Source: Pelomonas sp052436255 (GTDB taxonomy: Bacteria > Pseudomonadota > Gammaproteobacteria > Burkholderiales > Burkholderiaceae_C). Taken from it: DNA of 64,000 nucleotides. The position numbers and the translations under genes were made by a program. The DNA lies in NCBI GenBank assembly GCA_052436255.1, contig JBQVNP010000005.1, positions 1 through 64,000 on the forward strand. The letters are read 5' to 3'. A model generated the notes under the pieces. That model had not been told where the DNA came from and did no database searches. It was given only the letters and a program-made list of their open reading frames with translations. Below, one piece after another: positions 16,353 to 25,435 of this stretch (the first letter of the stretch is position 1; each line of letters starts with the position of its first letter).

Positions 16353-18383
16353 TCAGAGCCCGAGCAGGGCGCTGAACTGGGGCTTGATATAGGGCCAGAG
16401 CTGCCAGGTCATCAGGCCGGTGACGCCGAGGATCATGACCAGGGCGTACCAGTAGAGGTAGCCTGACTGCAGGCGGCGCACCAGGCCCGCAATGCCGCCG
16501 ACTGCCTTGGCGGACCCGTTGATGATGAGCCCGTCGATCAGCGCGCCATCGCCGCCCTTCCACAGGCCCACGCCAATGAGACGCGCAGCGCGGGCCAGCA
16601 CCTTCTCGTTGAACCAGTCCATGAAGTACTTGTTCTCCAGGACGATGATCAGCGGGCGCAGCACCTTGGCCAGCCTCGCCGGAATGCTCGGCGCCACCAT
16701 GTAGAACACATAGGCGGCAACCACGCCTGCAAGCGCCAGCCAGAACGGCAGCAGCGTCAGGCCGTGCAAGGCCATGGCGGCCGCACCGTGGAAGTGGCTG
16801 GCCAGCTCGGCCATCGCCGGGTGGGCTGCGGCGTTGACGGTGATGGCGTCCTTGAGGAAGTCGCCGTACAGCATCGGCTGGATGGTCAAGAAGCCAATGA
16901 CGACCGAGGGGATGGCCAGCAGCACCAAGGGCGCGGTGACGACCCAGGGCGACTCGTGCGGCGTGTGGGCGTGGCCATCGTCGTGATGGTCGTGCTCGCC
17001 CGGGAAGGGCTTGTGGTGGAAGTTCTCCTTGCCATGGAAGACGAGGAAATACATCCGGAACGAGTAGAAGGCCGTCACGAACACGCCGACGACGACGGCG
17101 AAATAGGCGAAACCCGCTCCGGGCAGCGTGCTGGCGTGCACGGCCTCGATGATCGAGTCCTTGGAATAGAAGCCCGAGAACAGCGGCGTGCCGATCAGGG
17201 CCAGCGAACCCAGCAGCGACGTGATCCAGGTGATGGGCATGTACTTGCGCAGGCCGCCCATGTTGCGGATGTCCTGGTCATGGTGCATGCCAATGATGAC
17301 CGAGCCCGCGCCAAGGAACAGCAGCGCCTTGAAGAAGGCGTGCGTCATCAGGTGGAAGACGGCCACCGAGTAGGCCGAGGCGCCCAGGGCGACCGTCATG
17401 TAGCCGAGCTGGGACAGCGTCGAGTAGGCGACGACGCGCTTGATGTCGTTCTGGATGATGCCCAGGAAGCCCATGAACAGCGCCGTGATCGCGCCGATCA
17501 CCATGACGAAGTTCAGCGCCGTGTCGCTCAGCTCGAACAGCGGCGACATGCGCGCCACCATGAAGATGCCGGCCGTCACCATCGTGGCCGCGTGGATCAG
17601 CGCGGAGATGGGCGTCGGGCCCTCCATCGAGTCGGGCAGCCAGACATGCAGCGGGAACTGCGCGGACTTGCCCATCGCGCCGATGAACAAGCAGATGCAG
17701 GTGACCGTCATCAGCGACCAGTCCGTGCCGGGGAACACCATCTGCGACAGCTCGCCGGTCTTGGCGAAGGTCTCGGTGTAGTTCAGCGTGCCGCCAAAGG
17801 CCACCAGCAGGCCGATGCCGAGGATGAAGCCGAAGTCACCCACCCGGTTGACCAGGAAGGCCTTCATGTTGGCGAAGATGGCCGTCGGTTTCTTGTACCA
17901 GAAGCCGATCAGCAGATAGGACACCAGCCCCACCGCCTCCCAGCCAAAGAACAGCTGCAGCATGTTGTTGCTCATGACCAGCATCAGCATGCTGAACGTG
18001 AACAGCGAGATGTATGAGAAGAAGCGCTGGTAGCCGTCGTCCTCTTCCATGTAGCCGATGGTGTAGATGTGCACCATCAGCGACACGAAGGTCACCACGC
18101 ACATCATCATGGCCGTGAGGCCGTCCACGAGAAAGCCGACCTCCATCTTCAGCGGGCCGAGCACCATCCATTCGTAGATGGTCTCGTTGAAGCGCGCGCC
18201 GTGGACCGCAACGCTGTAGAGAGTCTGCGCCGACAGGATGAAGGCGATCAGCACCCCGAGGATGGTGATCGCGTGCGAGCCGCGTCGGCCGACCGTCCTG
18301 CCGAAGAAGCCGGCAATGATGGCGCCCGCCAGCGGCGCCAATGGCACCGCGAGCAGCGTGTTTTGCGAGAGTTGTGCAGACAT
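16353..18383 (-). CDS. nuoL: NADH-quinone oxidoreductase subunit L
   Basis: A 676-residue distal proton-pumping subunit. The antiporter core has GWEAVGLVSYLLIGFW, HAATMVTAGIFMVAR and RVVAYSTLSQLGYM. The long C-terminal part includes the lateral amphipathic helix that ties NuoL to NuoM and NuoN. A His-rich loop (EHDHHDDGHAHTPHE) lies at about residues 470-485 and could bind metal incidentally. Eight bp separate it from nuoK. Confidence 0.97.
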   Translation of the reverse strand: MSAQLSQNTLLAVPLAPLAGAIIAGFFGRTVGRRGSHAITILGVLIAFILSAQTLYSVAVHGARFNETIYEWMVLGPLKMEVGFLVDGLTAMMMCVVTFVSLMVHIYTIGYMEEDDGYQRFFSYISLFTFSMLMLVMSNNMLQLFFGWEAVGLVSYLLIGFWYKKPTAIFANMKAFLVNRVGDFGFILGIGLLVAFGGTLNYTETFAKTGELSQMVFPGTDWSLMTVTCICLFIGAMGKSAQFPLHVWLPDSMEGPTPISALIHAATMVTAGIFMVARMSPLFELSDTALNFVMVIGAITALFMGFLGIIQNDIKRVVAYSTLSQLGYMTVALGASAYSVAVFHLMTHAFFKALLFLGAGSVIIGMHHDQDIRNMGGLRKYMPITWITSLLGSLALIGTPLFSGFYSKDSIIEAVHASTLPGAGFAYFAVVVGVFVTAFYSFRMYFLVFHGKENFHHKPFPGEHDHHDDGHAHTPHESPWVVTAPLVLLAIPSVVIGFLTIQPMLYGDFLKDAITVNAAAHPAMAELASHFHGAAAMALHGLTLLPFWLALAGVVAAYVFYMVAPSIPARLAKVLRPLIIVLENKYFMDWFNEKVLARAARLIGVGLWKGGDGALIDGLIINGSAKAVGGIAGLVRRLQSGYLYWYALVMILGVTGLMTWQLWPYIKPQFSALLGL

Positions 18384-18390
18384 CTTGTTC

Positions 18391-18711
18391 TTATCCCTTC
18401 AGCGCGTCGAGTTCCTCGACGTTGATGCTGGCGCGGTTGCGGAACAGCACAACGAGGATGGCCAGGCCGATGGCCGACTCGGCCGCCGCGACGGTCAGGA
18501 TGAAGAACACGAAAACCTGGCCGCCCATGTCGCCGAGGTAGTGCGAGAAGGCGACGAAGTTCATGTTGACCGCCAGCAGCATCAGCTCGATGGCCATCAG
18601 CAGCACGATCAGATTCTTGCGGTTCAGGAAGATGCCGATCACCGACAGCGCGAACAGCATCGCGCCGAGCGTCAGGAAATGGCCCAGAGTCAATCCAGCG
18701 GCGACGATCAT
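18391..18711 (-). CDS. nuoK: NADH-quinone oxidoreductase subunit K
   Basis: A 106-residue, three-helix membrane subunit of complex I. Conserved features include TLGHFLTLGAMLFALSVIG, a Glu in LLMAIELMLLAVNMNFVAF and a second in TVAAAESAIGLAILV. These two glutamates belong to the family's proton path. Its ATG overlaps the nuoJ stop by 4 bp. Confidence 0.96.
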   Translation of the reverse strand: MIVAAGLTLGHFLTLGAMLFALSVIGIFLNRKNLIVLLMAIELMLLAVNMNFVAFSHYLGDMGGQVFVFFILTVAAAESAIGLAILVVLFRNRASINVEELDALKG

Positions 18712-19349
18712 GGCTGGCCTCCTTCGGCCGGTGCGGCAGGCGGCGCCGGCGTGTTGACGGTGAGTGCCATCTTGACGATCTTCAGGCGCTGGGCCTTGGT
18801 GACCTTGACCTGCTCCGACGGATCCATGGCGCGCGAGTCCTTGCGGCGGCGCAAGGTCAGCGCGATGGCCGCGACGATGGCCACCAGGAGCAGCACGGCG
18901 GCGATCTGCAGCGGGTAGAGGTAGGCCGTGTAGATCTCGATGCCAAGCAACTTGGTGTTGCCCATCTCGATCTGCGCGGCGGTGGCCGTCGGTGCATCGG
19001 CCAGCTGGAAGCCGCCCATCAGCACGATACCCATCTCGAAGGCGATCAGCGCGCCGATGACGGCGGCTACGGGCAGGTGCTTCCAGAAGCCTTCACGGGC
19101 GCTGTCCGTGTTGAGGTCCAGCATCATGACGACGAACAGGAACAGCACCATCACAGCGCCGATATAGACGAGCACCAGCGCAATGGCCAGGAACTCGGCC
19201 TTCAGCAGCATCCAGATGCAGGCCGCGGTGAAGAAGGACAGGATGAGGAACAGCGCCGCATGCACAGTGCTGCGCGCGGTGATGACGCGGAACGAACTCA
19301 CCAGCAGGATGCCGGAGAAGACGTAGAAGAGGATGGTCGTGGTGTCCAT
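18708..19349 (-). CDS. nuoJ: NADH-quinone oxidoreductase subunit J
   Basis: A 213-residue membrane subunit with five predicted helices. The conserved AEFLAIALVLVYIGAVMVLF includes the TM3 pi-bulge region. The start at 19349 (MDTTTILFYVFSG) begins directly with the first helix; an upstream in-frame start at 19388 would add 13 unlikely residues. A Pro/Ala-rich C-terminal tail follows a basic stretch. It is coupled to nuoK by ATGA overlap. Confidence 0.95.
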   Translation of the reverse strand: MDTTTILFYVFSGILLVSSFRVITARSTVHAALFLILSFFTAACIWMLLKAEFLAIALVLVYIGAVMVLFLFVVMMLDLNTDSAREGFWKHLPVAAVIGALIAFEMGIVLMGGFQLADAPTATAAQIEMGNTKLLGIEIYTAYLYPLQIAAVLLLVAIVAAIALTLRRRKDSRAMDPSEQVKVTKAQRLKIVKMALTVNTPAPPAAPAEGGQP

Positions 19350-19403
19350 ACGTATCCAGGCCAGCTGAGCCGGACCGCAGCGCGCCATGCGGCGTGCCGG
19401 CGA

Positions 19404-19892
19404 TCAGCGGTACTTGGCGTCGGCCTCCTTTTGAGCCGCGATCTCAGCCTCGTACTTGTCGCCGACGGCCAGCAGCATGTCCTTGGTGAAGTAGAGGTCG
19501 CCGCGCTTTTCGCCGTGGTATTCGAGGATGCTGGTCTCGACGATGGAGTCCACCGGGCAGCTTTCCTCGCAGAAGCCGCAGAAGATGCACTTGGTCAGGT
19601 CGATGTCGTAGCGCGTCGTGCGGCGGCTGCCGTCGGCGCGCACGTCGCTCTCGATGGTGATGGCCATCGCCGGGCAGACGGCCTCGCAGAGCTTGCAGGC
19701 AATGCAGCGTTCTTCGCCGTTCTCGTAACGGCGCAGCGCGTGCAAGCCGCGGAAGCGCGGCGACAGCGGCGTCTTCTCCTCGGGAAACTGGACGGTGATG
19801 TTGCGCGAGAGGAAATGCCTCCCGGTGAGTTTCATCCCCTTGAGCAGTTCCCAGAGGAAGAAGGTCTTCGCGAAATTCGTGATTGCAGTCAT
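19404..19892 (-). CDS. nuoI: NADH-quinone oxidoreductase subunit I
   Basis: A 162-residue peripheral-arm subunit carrying two [4Fe-4S] clusters (N6a and N6b). Both ferredoxin motifs are intact: CIACKLCEAVCP and CIFCGFCEESCP. The start codon lies at the edge of an unusual 249 bp spacer after nuoH, where the closing inverted repeat reaches into the first two bases of the initiation codon region. No strong Shine-Dalgarno sequence is seen, so translation could depend on RNA folding (inference). Confidence 0.96.
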   Translation of the reverse strand: MTAITNFAKTFFLWELLKGMKLTGRHFLSRNITVQFPEEKTPLSPRFRGLHALRRYENGEERCIACKLCEAVCPAMAITIESDVRADGSRRTTRYDIDLTKCIFCGFCEESCPVDSIVETSILEYHGEKRGDLYFTKDMLLAVGDKYEAEIAAQKEADAKYR

Positions 19893-20128
19893 CCTAGATC
19901 CCGCAGTTGGGCGCGTCCGAGGGGCTGGCGAGGCGGGTTGCCGGCAAGGCGCGCCGACGAAGTGGGCTTGTGCCCACGAGGAGAAGCAACGCGGCTAGCG
20001 GCACGAAGCGCCAGCCCAGCGGGCGTACAGCGCTCCTCGCCCAAGCGGTGAGCGTGGCGAAATCGGGCAGGCGTTGACGCACCGGAACTTCCGATCGGTA
20101 GCAAGCGGTCAATTGCCGGGTCTAGGAT
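19891..20128. repeat. Inverted-repeat-bounded insertion in the nuoH-nuoI spacer
   Basis: The 249 bp gap stands out in an operon whose other gaps are 0-50 bp. It is closed by an imperfect inverted repeat, 19891-19909 with 20110-20128 (16 of 19 pairs, outer 8 bp perfect). Between these ends lie repeat copy C (19922-20017) and another 5 bp hairpin pair around 20030-20055. Two short minus-strand open frames run through it but follow the repeat's symmetry and lack start signals. A small mobile element or an intra-operon RNA structure are both possible. Confidence 0.55.
19922..20017 (+). repeat. Structured ~100 bp repeat, copy C
   Basis: Perfect 9 bp arms GGGCTGGCG/CGCCAGCCC (19922-19930 and 20009-20017) enclose CAAGGCGC at 19945-19952, a perfect hairpin GTGGGC-TTGT-GCCCAC at 19962-19977 and GCAACGC at 19986-19992. 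The two cores start 41 bp apart, against 43 bp in copies A and B, with the hairpin in the same place. Relationship to A and B rests on the cores, their spacing and the shared fold. The hairpin and arm sequences themselves differ. Confidence 0.5.
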
Positions 20129-20141
20129 CATCTTCGCCGCC

Positions 20142-21239
20142 TCACTTCCAGATGTTGAACGGCGTCTGCATCCAGGCACCGACAACGACCAGCCAGATCA
20201 GCGTGATGGGAATGAAGATCTTCCAGCCCAGACGCATGATCTGGTCGTAGCGGAAGCGTGGAAACGTGGCACGCACCCACAGGAACATCGTGACGACGAC
20301 GAAGGTCTTGCCGAACAGCCAGAGCCAGTTCCACAGCGCCATCGTGTTCTGGATGAAGCTAGGCGTCTCCATGCCGAACAGCGCCCAGGAAATCGGTGCG
20401 CTCCAGCCGCCGAGGAACAGGATGACGGCCAGGGCCGACACCAGGATCATGTTGGCGTACTCGGCCAGGAAGAACATCGCGAACGACATGCCCGAGTACT
20501 CGATCATGTGGCCGGCAACGATCTCGGACTCGCCTTCGACCACGTCGAAGGGGAGGCGGTAGGTTTCAGCCAGACCGGAGATGAAGAAGACGATGAAGAT
20601 CGGGAACAGCGGCAGCCAGTTCCAGGACAGGAAGTTCAGGCCCATGTCCGCGAACATGCCCTTCTCCTGCACCTGCACGACGGTCGTCATGTTCAGGCTG
20701 CCGGTCACCATCAGCACGACGACCAGCGCAAAGCCCATCGCGATCTCGTAGGAGACCATCTGCGCCGAGGCGCGCAGTGCGCCGAGGAAGGCGTACTTCG
20801 AGTTGGACGCCCAGCCGGCGATGATGACGCCGTAGACCTCCAGCGACGTGATCGCCATGATGAACAGCAGGCCGGCATTGACGTTGGCCACGGCCGCGTC
20901 GGGCCCGAAAGGCACCACGGCCCAGGCGGCCAGCGCCGGCATGATGGTCATGACGGGGCCGAGGAAGAACAGGCCCTTGTGCGCGGCGGCAGGCCTGATG
21001 ATCTCCTTGAAGATCAGCTTGACCGCATCGGCGATGGGCGTCAGCAGGCCGAAGGGGCCGACGCGGTTGGGGCCCGGGCGGATCTGCGACCAGCCGATGG
21101 CCTTGCGCTCCCACAGCGTCAGGTAGGCCACACAGATCATCAGCGGCGCGACGACCGCGATGATCTTCATCAGGCTCCAGACCAGGGGCCACAGGCCGCC
21201 CAGCAGTGAGGCACCGTTCTGGTAGAGGGTGTCGATCAT
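20142..21239 (-). CDS. nuoH: NADH-quinone oxidoreductase subunit H
   Basis: A 365-residue, eight-helix subunit that shapes the quinone channel of complex I. It contains the conserved GWSQIRPGPNRVGPFGLLTPIADAVK-type loop (only its start is quoted: WSQIRPGPNRVGP) and the acidic ETYRLPFDVVEGESE region. The C-terminal RATFPRFRYDQIMRLGWK motif is also present. Normal length; 14 bp after nuoG. Confidence 0.97.
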   Translation of the reverse strand: MIDTLYQNGASLLGGLWPLVWSLMKIIAVVAPLMICVAYLTLWERKAIGWSQIRPGPNRVGPFGLLTPIADAVKLIFKEIIRPAAAHKGLFFLGPVMTIMPALAAWAVVPFGPDAAVANVNAGLLFIMAITSLEVYGVIIAGWASNSKYAFLGALRASAQMVSYEIAMGFALVVVLMVTGSLNMTTVVQVQEKGMFADMGLNFLSWNWLPLFPIFIVFFISGLAETYRLPFDVVEGESEIVAGHMIEYSGMSFAMFFLAEYANMILVSALAVILFLGGWSAPISWALFGMETPSFIQNTMALWNWLWLFGKTFVVVTMFLWVRATFPRFRYDQIMRLGWKIFIPITLIWLVVVGAWMQTPFNIWK

Positions 21240-21253
21240 TTCTTGGGGCTCCC

Positions 21254-23560
21254 TCAGACCTTGCTGACGCTCAGCGTGCCGAAAGCGGCGCCGAGGGTCG
21301 CGGTTTGCGGCAGGCCGGCCGGCACGCGGACCACGCCGTCGGGCAGGCCGGCTTCGAGGCGCGCAGGCAGCTGCGCAGCGCCGCCGTCCTGCACGACGCG
21401 GACCTGGTCACCCGCCTGAAGGGCGAGCTGCTGCCACAGGCTGGCCGGCAGGCCGACGGTCGGTGCTTCGCGGCCGTCGGTGCTCAGTTGCAGCGACGTC
21501 GAATGGCGCACCAGCGCGTCGCTGGCGTAGATCGGGAGGTTGGCAAAGCGCTCGATGCCTTCGGCAGGCGCAGCGGTTTTCGGCGACGCCGTGGTCGCAT
21601 TGCTGAGGCGGCTAGCAATGTCACCACCGAGGGCCTGCTCACGCACTTGCTCGGAGCTGTCCTGGTCGAAGCCGGCCAGGCCGAGCAGATTGCCCAGCAC
21701 GCGCAGCACCTTCCAGCCCGGACGGGTTTCAAGCAGCGGACGGGCGACGCCGACGAAACTCTGCAGGCGCCCTTCCGCGTTGACGAAGCTGCCGGACGTT
21801 TCCGTGAATGGCGCGACGGGCAGCAGCACGTCGGCGTAGTCGAGGCCGGACTTGAAGGGGCTCAGCACGACGACCATCTCTGCCGCGTCCAGCGCCCTGG
21901 CGGCGGCGCCGGGGTTGGCGGCGTCGAGCACCGGGTCCGTGTTCAGCAGCAGGGCCGCCTTGAGCGGTGCGCCGGTCAGCATCTGGCCGGCGTTCAGCCC
22001 GTCGATCTGCGGTTGCGCCTTGACGAGCTGAGCACCGACGCTGTTGGCGGCGGCGGTCAGGTAGCCGACGCTGGCACCGGTCTGTTGACCAATCCACTGG
22101 GCCAGTGCCAGCAGGCTAGAAGCCTGGGGATGTTCAGCGGCGGCATTGCCGAGCAGCACGGCCTTGGCGCGGCCAGACATCAGGCTGCCAGCAATCGCCT
22201 TGGCCTCGTCGGTGGCGGTGCCGCGTAGCGGGGCACCTTCACCAATCGCCGCAGCGATGTCGGCCAGGGCCTGCACCCAGGCAGACGGCGCCACGGACAG
22301 CGAGGCGGCCAGCGGCATCAGCCAGTCATCACTGTTGACGCCGATGCGATGCACCGTGGCACCACGGCGCGCGCTGCCACGCAGGCGGGCAGCGAACAGC
22401 GGGTGGTCCTTGCGCAGCGAGGAGCCGACGACGAGGACGCGGTCCAGTTCGGACAGGCTGGCGATGCTTCTGCCCAGCCAGCGAGCCTGGCCGGCCGGCG
22501 CGGCATTGCCGAAGTCGCTGTGGCGCAGGCGGTGGTCGATGTTGTCGCTGCCCAGGCCACGCACCAGTTGAGCCAGCAGGTGCAACTCTTCCACCGTGCT
22601 GTGCGGTGAAGCGAGCGCACCGATGGCGCTTGCGCCATGGTCGGCCTTGATGGACTTCAGGCCGTTGGCGACGTATTCCAGCGCGGTTGTCCAGTCGACC
22701 TGCTTCCAGGCACCGCCCTGCTTGATCATGGGCGCGGTCAGGCGGGCGTCGCTGTTCAGGCCTTCATAACTGAAGCGGTCGCGGTCGGCGATCCAGCATT
22801 CGTTGATGGCCTCGTTCTCCAGCGGCACGACGCGCATGACCTGGTTGCCCTTGACCTGGACGATCAGGTTGGCACCGGTCGAGTCGTGCGGGCTGACGCT
22901 CTTGCGACGCGACAGCTCCCAGGTGCGGGCGCTGTAACGGAAGGGCTTGCTGGTGATGGCGCCGACCGGGCAGAGGTCGATCATGTTGCCCGAGAGTTCG
23001 GAGTCGACCGTGCGGCCGACGAAGGTCTGGATCTCGCTGTGCTCGCCGCGGTGGGCCATGCCCAGCTCCATGACGCCGGCGATCTCCTGGCCGAAGCGCA
23101 CGCAGCGGGTGCAATGGATGCAGCGGCTCATCTCTTCCATCGAGAGCAGCGGGCCGACGCTCTTGTGGAAGACGACGCGCTTTTCCTCGGAGTAGCGGCT
23201 CTTGCTGCCGCCATAGCCGACGGCCAGGTCCTGCAGCTGGCACTCGCCGCCCTGGTCGCAGATGGGGCAGTCCAGCGGGTGGTTGATCAGCAGGAATTCC
23301 ATGACGCCCTGCTGGGCCTTGACCGCCTTGTCGCTCTTGGTGCGGACGATCATGCCCTGCGTGACCGGCGTGGCGCAGGCGGGCATGGGCTTGGGCGCCT
23401 TCTCCACATCCACCAGGCACATGCGGCAGTTGGCCGCGATGCTCAGCTTCTTGTGATAGCAGAAGTGCGGGATATAGGTGCCAGCCTTCTCGGCAGCATG
23501 CATGACCATGCTGCCTTCCTGGACCGAGACCTTCTGACCGTCGAGTTCGATTTCAACCAT
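21254..23560 (-). CDS. nuoG: NADH-quinone oxidoreductase subunit G
   Basis: A 768-residue Fe-S subunit. The N-terminal [2Fe-2S] ligands are in FCYHKKL, NCRMC and CATPV. The His/Cys-ligated N5 cluster is in HPLDCPICDQGGECQLQD, and the N4 cluster uses CIHCTRC with a later CPVGA. The region where E. coli NuoG has the extra N7 cluster reads SVSPHDSTG here, so N7 is absent, as in mitochondrial-type subunits. The rest is a molybdopterin-oxidoreductase-like domain without cofactor function in complex I. Confidence 0.96.
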   Translation of the reverse strand: MVEIELDGQKVSVQEGSMVMHAAEKAGTYIPHFCYHKKLSIAANCRMCLVDVEKAPKPMPACATPVTQGMIVRTKSDKAVKAQQGVMEFLLINHPLDCPICDQGGECQLQDLAVGYGGSKSRYSEEKRVVFHKSVGPLLSMEEMSRCIHCTRCVRFGQEIAGVMELGMAHRGEHSEIQTFVGRTVDSELSGNMIDLCPVGAITSKPFRYSARTWELSRRKSVSPHDSTGANLIVQVKGNQVMRVVPLENEAINECWIADRDRFSYEGLNSDARLTAPMIKQGGAWKQVDWTTALEYVANGLKSIKADHGASAIGALASPHSTVEELHLLAQLVRGLGSDNIDHRLRHSDFGNAAPAGQARWLGRSIASLSELDRVLVVGSSLRKDHPLFAARLRGSARRGATVHRIGVNSDDWLMPLAASLSVAPSAWVQALADIAAAIGEGAPLRGTATDEAKAIAGSLMSGRAKAVLLGNAAAEHPQASSLLALAQWIGQQTGASVGYLTAAANSVGAQLVKAQPQIDGLNAGQMLTGAPLKAALLLNTDPVLDAANPGAAARALDAAEMVVVLSPFKSGLDYADVLLPVAPFTETSGSFVNAEGRLQSFVGVARPLLETRPGWKVLRVLGNLLGLAGFDQDSSEQVREQALGGDIASRLSNATTASPKTAAPAEGIERFANLPIYASDALVRHSTSLQLSTDGREAPTVGLPASLWQQLALQAGDQVRVVQDGGAAQLPARLEAGLPDGVVRVPAGLPQTATLGAAFGTLSVSKV

Positions 23561-23580
23561 GGCTCTGTTCCGGGTGTCCG

Positions 23581-24924
23581 TTAGGCCGCCAAGGGCTGGG
23601 GCACCAGAGGCTTCTTGTGTTCGATCAGATGAACGAACTCGTGCTTGAAGTGTTTGATCATGGCCCGCACCGGCATCGCAGCGGCATCACCGAGCGCGCA
23701 GATGGTGCGGCCCTGGATGTTGTCGGCGACCGAGTTCAACAGGTCCAGATCCTCTGCCCTGCCCTGGCCGTGGTAGATGCGCTCGATGACGCGGTGCATC
23801 CAGCCCGTACCCTCGCGGCAGGGCGTGCACTGGCCGCAGGACTCGTGCGTGTAGAAGTAGGACAGGCGCATCAGGCTCCTGACCATGCAGCGCGAGTCGT
23901 CCATGACGATGACGGCCCCCGAGCCCAGCATGGAGCCGGCCTTGGCGATCGAGTCGTAGTCCATCGTGCACTGCATCATCACGTCGGCCGGCAGCACCGG
24001 CGCGGACGAACCGCCAGGGATGACAGCCTTCAGTGTGCGACCCTTGCGCACGCCGCCGGCCAATTCCAGCAGCTTGCTGAAGGGCGTGCCCAGCGGCACC
24101 TCGTAATTGCCCGGGCGCTCGACGTCGCCGGACACCGAGAACAGCTTGGTACCGCCGTTGTTGGGCTTGCCGATATCCAGGTAGGCCTGGCCGCCGTGGC
24201 GGATGATCCAGGGCACCGCCGCGAAAGTCTCGGTGTTGTTGATCGTCGTGGGCTTGCCGTAGAGGCCAAAGCTGGCCGGAAACGGCGGCTTGAAGCGCGG
24301 CTGGCCCTTCTTGCCTTCCAGCGACTCCAGCAGCGCGGTTTCTTCGCCACAGATGTAGGCGCCAAAACCGTGGTGGCCGTGCAGCTGGAAACAGAACGAG
24401 GAGCCGAGGATGTTGTCACCGAGGTAGCCGGCGGCGCGCGCCTCTTCCAGGGCGGCTTCGAAACGCTCGTAGACCTCGAAGATTTCGCCGTGGATGTAGT
24501 TGTAGCCCACCGTGATGCCCATCGCGAATGCGGCAATGGCCATGCCTTCGATGACCTGATGCGGGTTGAACATCAGGATGTCTCGGTCCTTGCAGGTGCC
24601 CGGCTCGCCCTCGTCGGAATTGCAGACAAGGTACTTCTGGCCCGGGAACTGGCGCGGCATGAAGCTCCACTTCAGGCCGGTCGGGAACCCCGCGCCGCCA
24701 CGGCCGCGCAGTGCCGAGGTCTTCACCTCGGCAATGACCTGGTCGGGGGTCATGCCGCCGTCTGCCGCCAGAATCTTCTTGAGCGCCTGGTAGCCGCCGC
24801 GGGCCTCGTAGTCCTTGAGCGACCAGTTCGCGCCATTCAGGCCGTCGTAGATCTGGGGCGTGATGTGACGACCGTGGAAGCAGGTCTCGACACCCGTGGA
24901 TTGGAATTTGGTGAGGTCCAGCAT
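23581..24924 (-). CDS. nuoF: NADH-quinone oxidoreductase subunit F
   Basis: A 447-residue NADH-oxidising subunit. The NADH/FMN-binding glycine-rich segment is LRGRGGAGFPTGLKWS, with CNSDEGEPGTCKDR after it. The N3 [4Fe-4S] cluster ligands are in ESCGQCTPCREG plus a distal Cys in RTICALGDA. It receives electrons from NADH and passes them to NuoE/NuoG. It is 7 bp downstream of nuoE. Confidence 0.97.
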   Translation of the reverse strand: MLDLTKFQSTGVETCFHGRHITPQIYDGLNGANWSLKDYEARGGYQALKKILAADGGMTPDQVIAEVKTSALRGRGGAGFPTGLKWSFMPRQFPGQKYLVCNSDEGEPGTCKDRDILMFNPHQVIEGMAIAAFAMGITVGYNYIHGEIFEVYERFEAALEEARAAGYLGDNILGSSFCFQLHGHHGFGAYICGEETALLESLEGKKGQPRFKPPFPASFGLYGKPTTINNTETFAAVPWIIRHGGQAYLDIGKPNNGGTKLFSVSGDVERPGNYEVPLGTPFSKLLELAGGVRKGRTLKAVIPGGSSAPVLPADVMMQCTMDYDSIAKAGSMLGSGAVIVMDDSRCMVRSLMRLSYFYTHESCGQCTPCREGTGWMHRVIERIYHGQGRAEDLDLLNSVADNIQGRTICALGDAAAMPVRAMIKHFKHEFVHLIEHKKPLVPQPLAA

Positions 24925-24931
24925 GTCGTCC

Positions 24932-25435
24932 TCAGGCCTTCACAGCATTGGACCGCAGCACGTCGACGAGTTCGTCAAGACGCTCTGCCGTCATGAAGCT
25001 GCACATCTGGCGGTCGTTGACCAGCATCACCGGCGAGTCGGCGCAGGCGCCCAGGCACTCGCTCTTCTGCACGGTGAACAGGCCGTCGGCCGTCGTGCCA
25101 CCCTCTTCCACACCAAGCTTGCTGCACAGGTGTTCCAGCGCAGTCTGGCCGTCGCGCAGCTGGCAAGGCAGGTTGGTGCAGACGTTGAGCTTGAACTGAC
25201 CCAGCTTGCGCTGGTTGAACATGTTGTAGAAGGTCGTGACCTCGTAGACCGCAATGGGCGGCATGCCAAGGTAGGCGGCGATCACGTCCTCGCTGGCGCG
25301 CGACACGAAGCCCTCTTCCTGCTGCACGATGGACAGGCAGGCCATGACAGCCGACTGGCGCTGTTCGTAGGGGTACTTGGCGACCTCACGGTCGAAGCGC
25401 GCGCGGGTCGCGTCAGAGAGTTGGTAGCTGCTCAT
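24932..25435 (-). CDS. nuoE: NADH-quinone oxidoreductase subunit E
   Basis: A 167-residue thioredoxin-like ferredoxin subunit that holds the N1a [2Fe-2S] cluster. Its ligands are visible as CTNLPC (C-x4-C) and CLGAC (C-x3-C). The N-terminal helical bundle begins with FDREVAKYPYEQRQSAVM. The gene start overlaps the nuoD stop by 4 bp. Confidence 0.96.
   Translation of the reverse strand: MSSYQLSDATRARFDREVAKYPYEQRQSAVMACLSIVQQEEGFVSRASEDVIAAYLGMPPIAVYEVTTFYNMFNQRKLGQFKLNVCTNLPCQLRDGQTALEHLCSKLGVEEGGTTADGLFTVQKSECLGACADSPVMLVNDRQMCSFMTAERLDELVDVLRSNAVKA

Noticed and set aside
19889..20185. Two short minus-strand open frames (72 and 98 codons) in the nuoH-nuoI spacer, one with a hydrophobic stretch
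   Set aside because: They lie wholly within the inverted-repeat structure and lack ribosome binding sites. Their sequence is explained by repeat symmetry; a real small membrane protein cannot be fully excluded.
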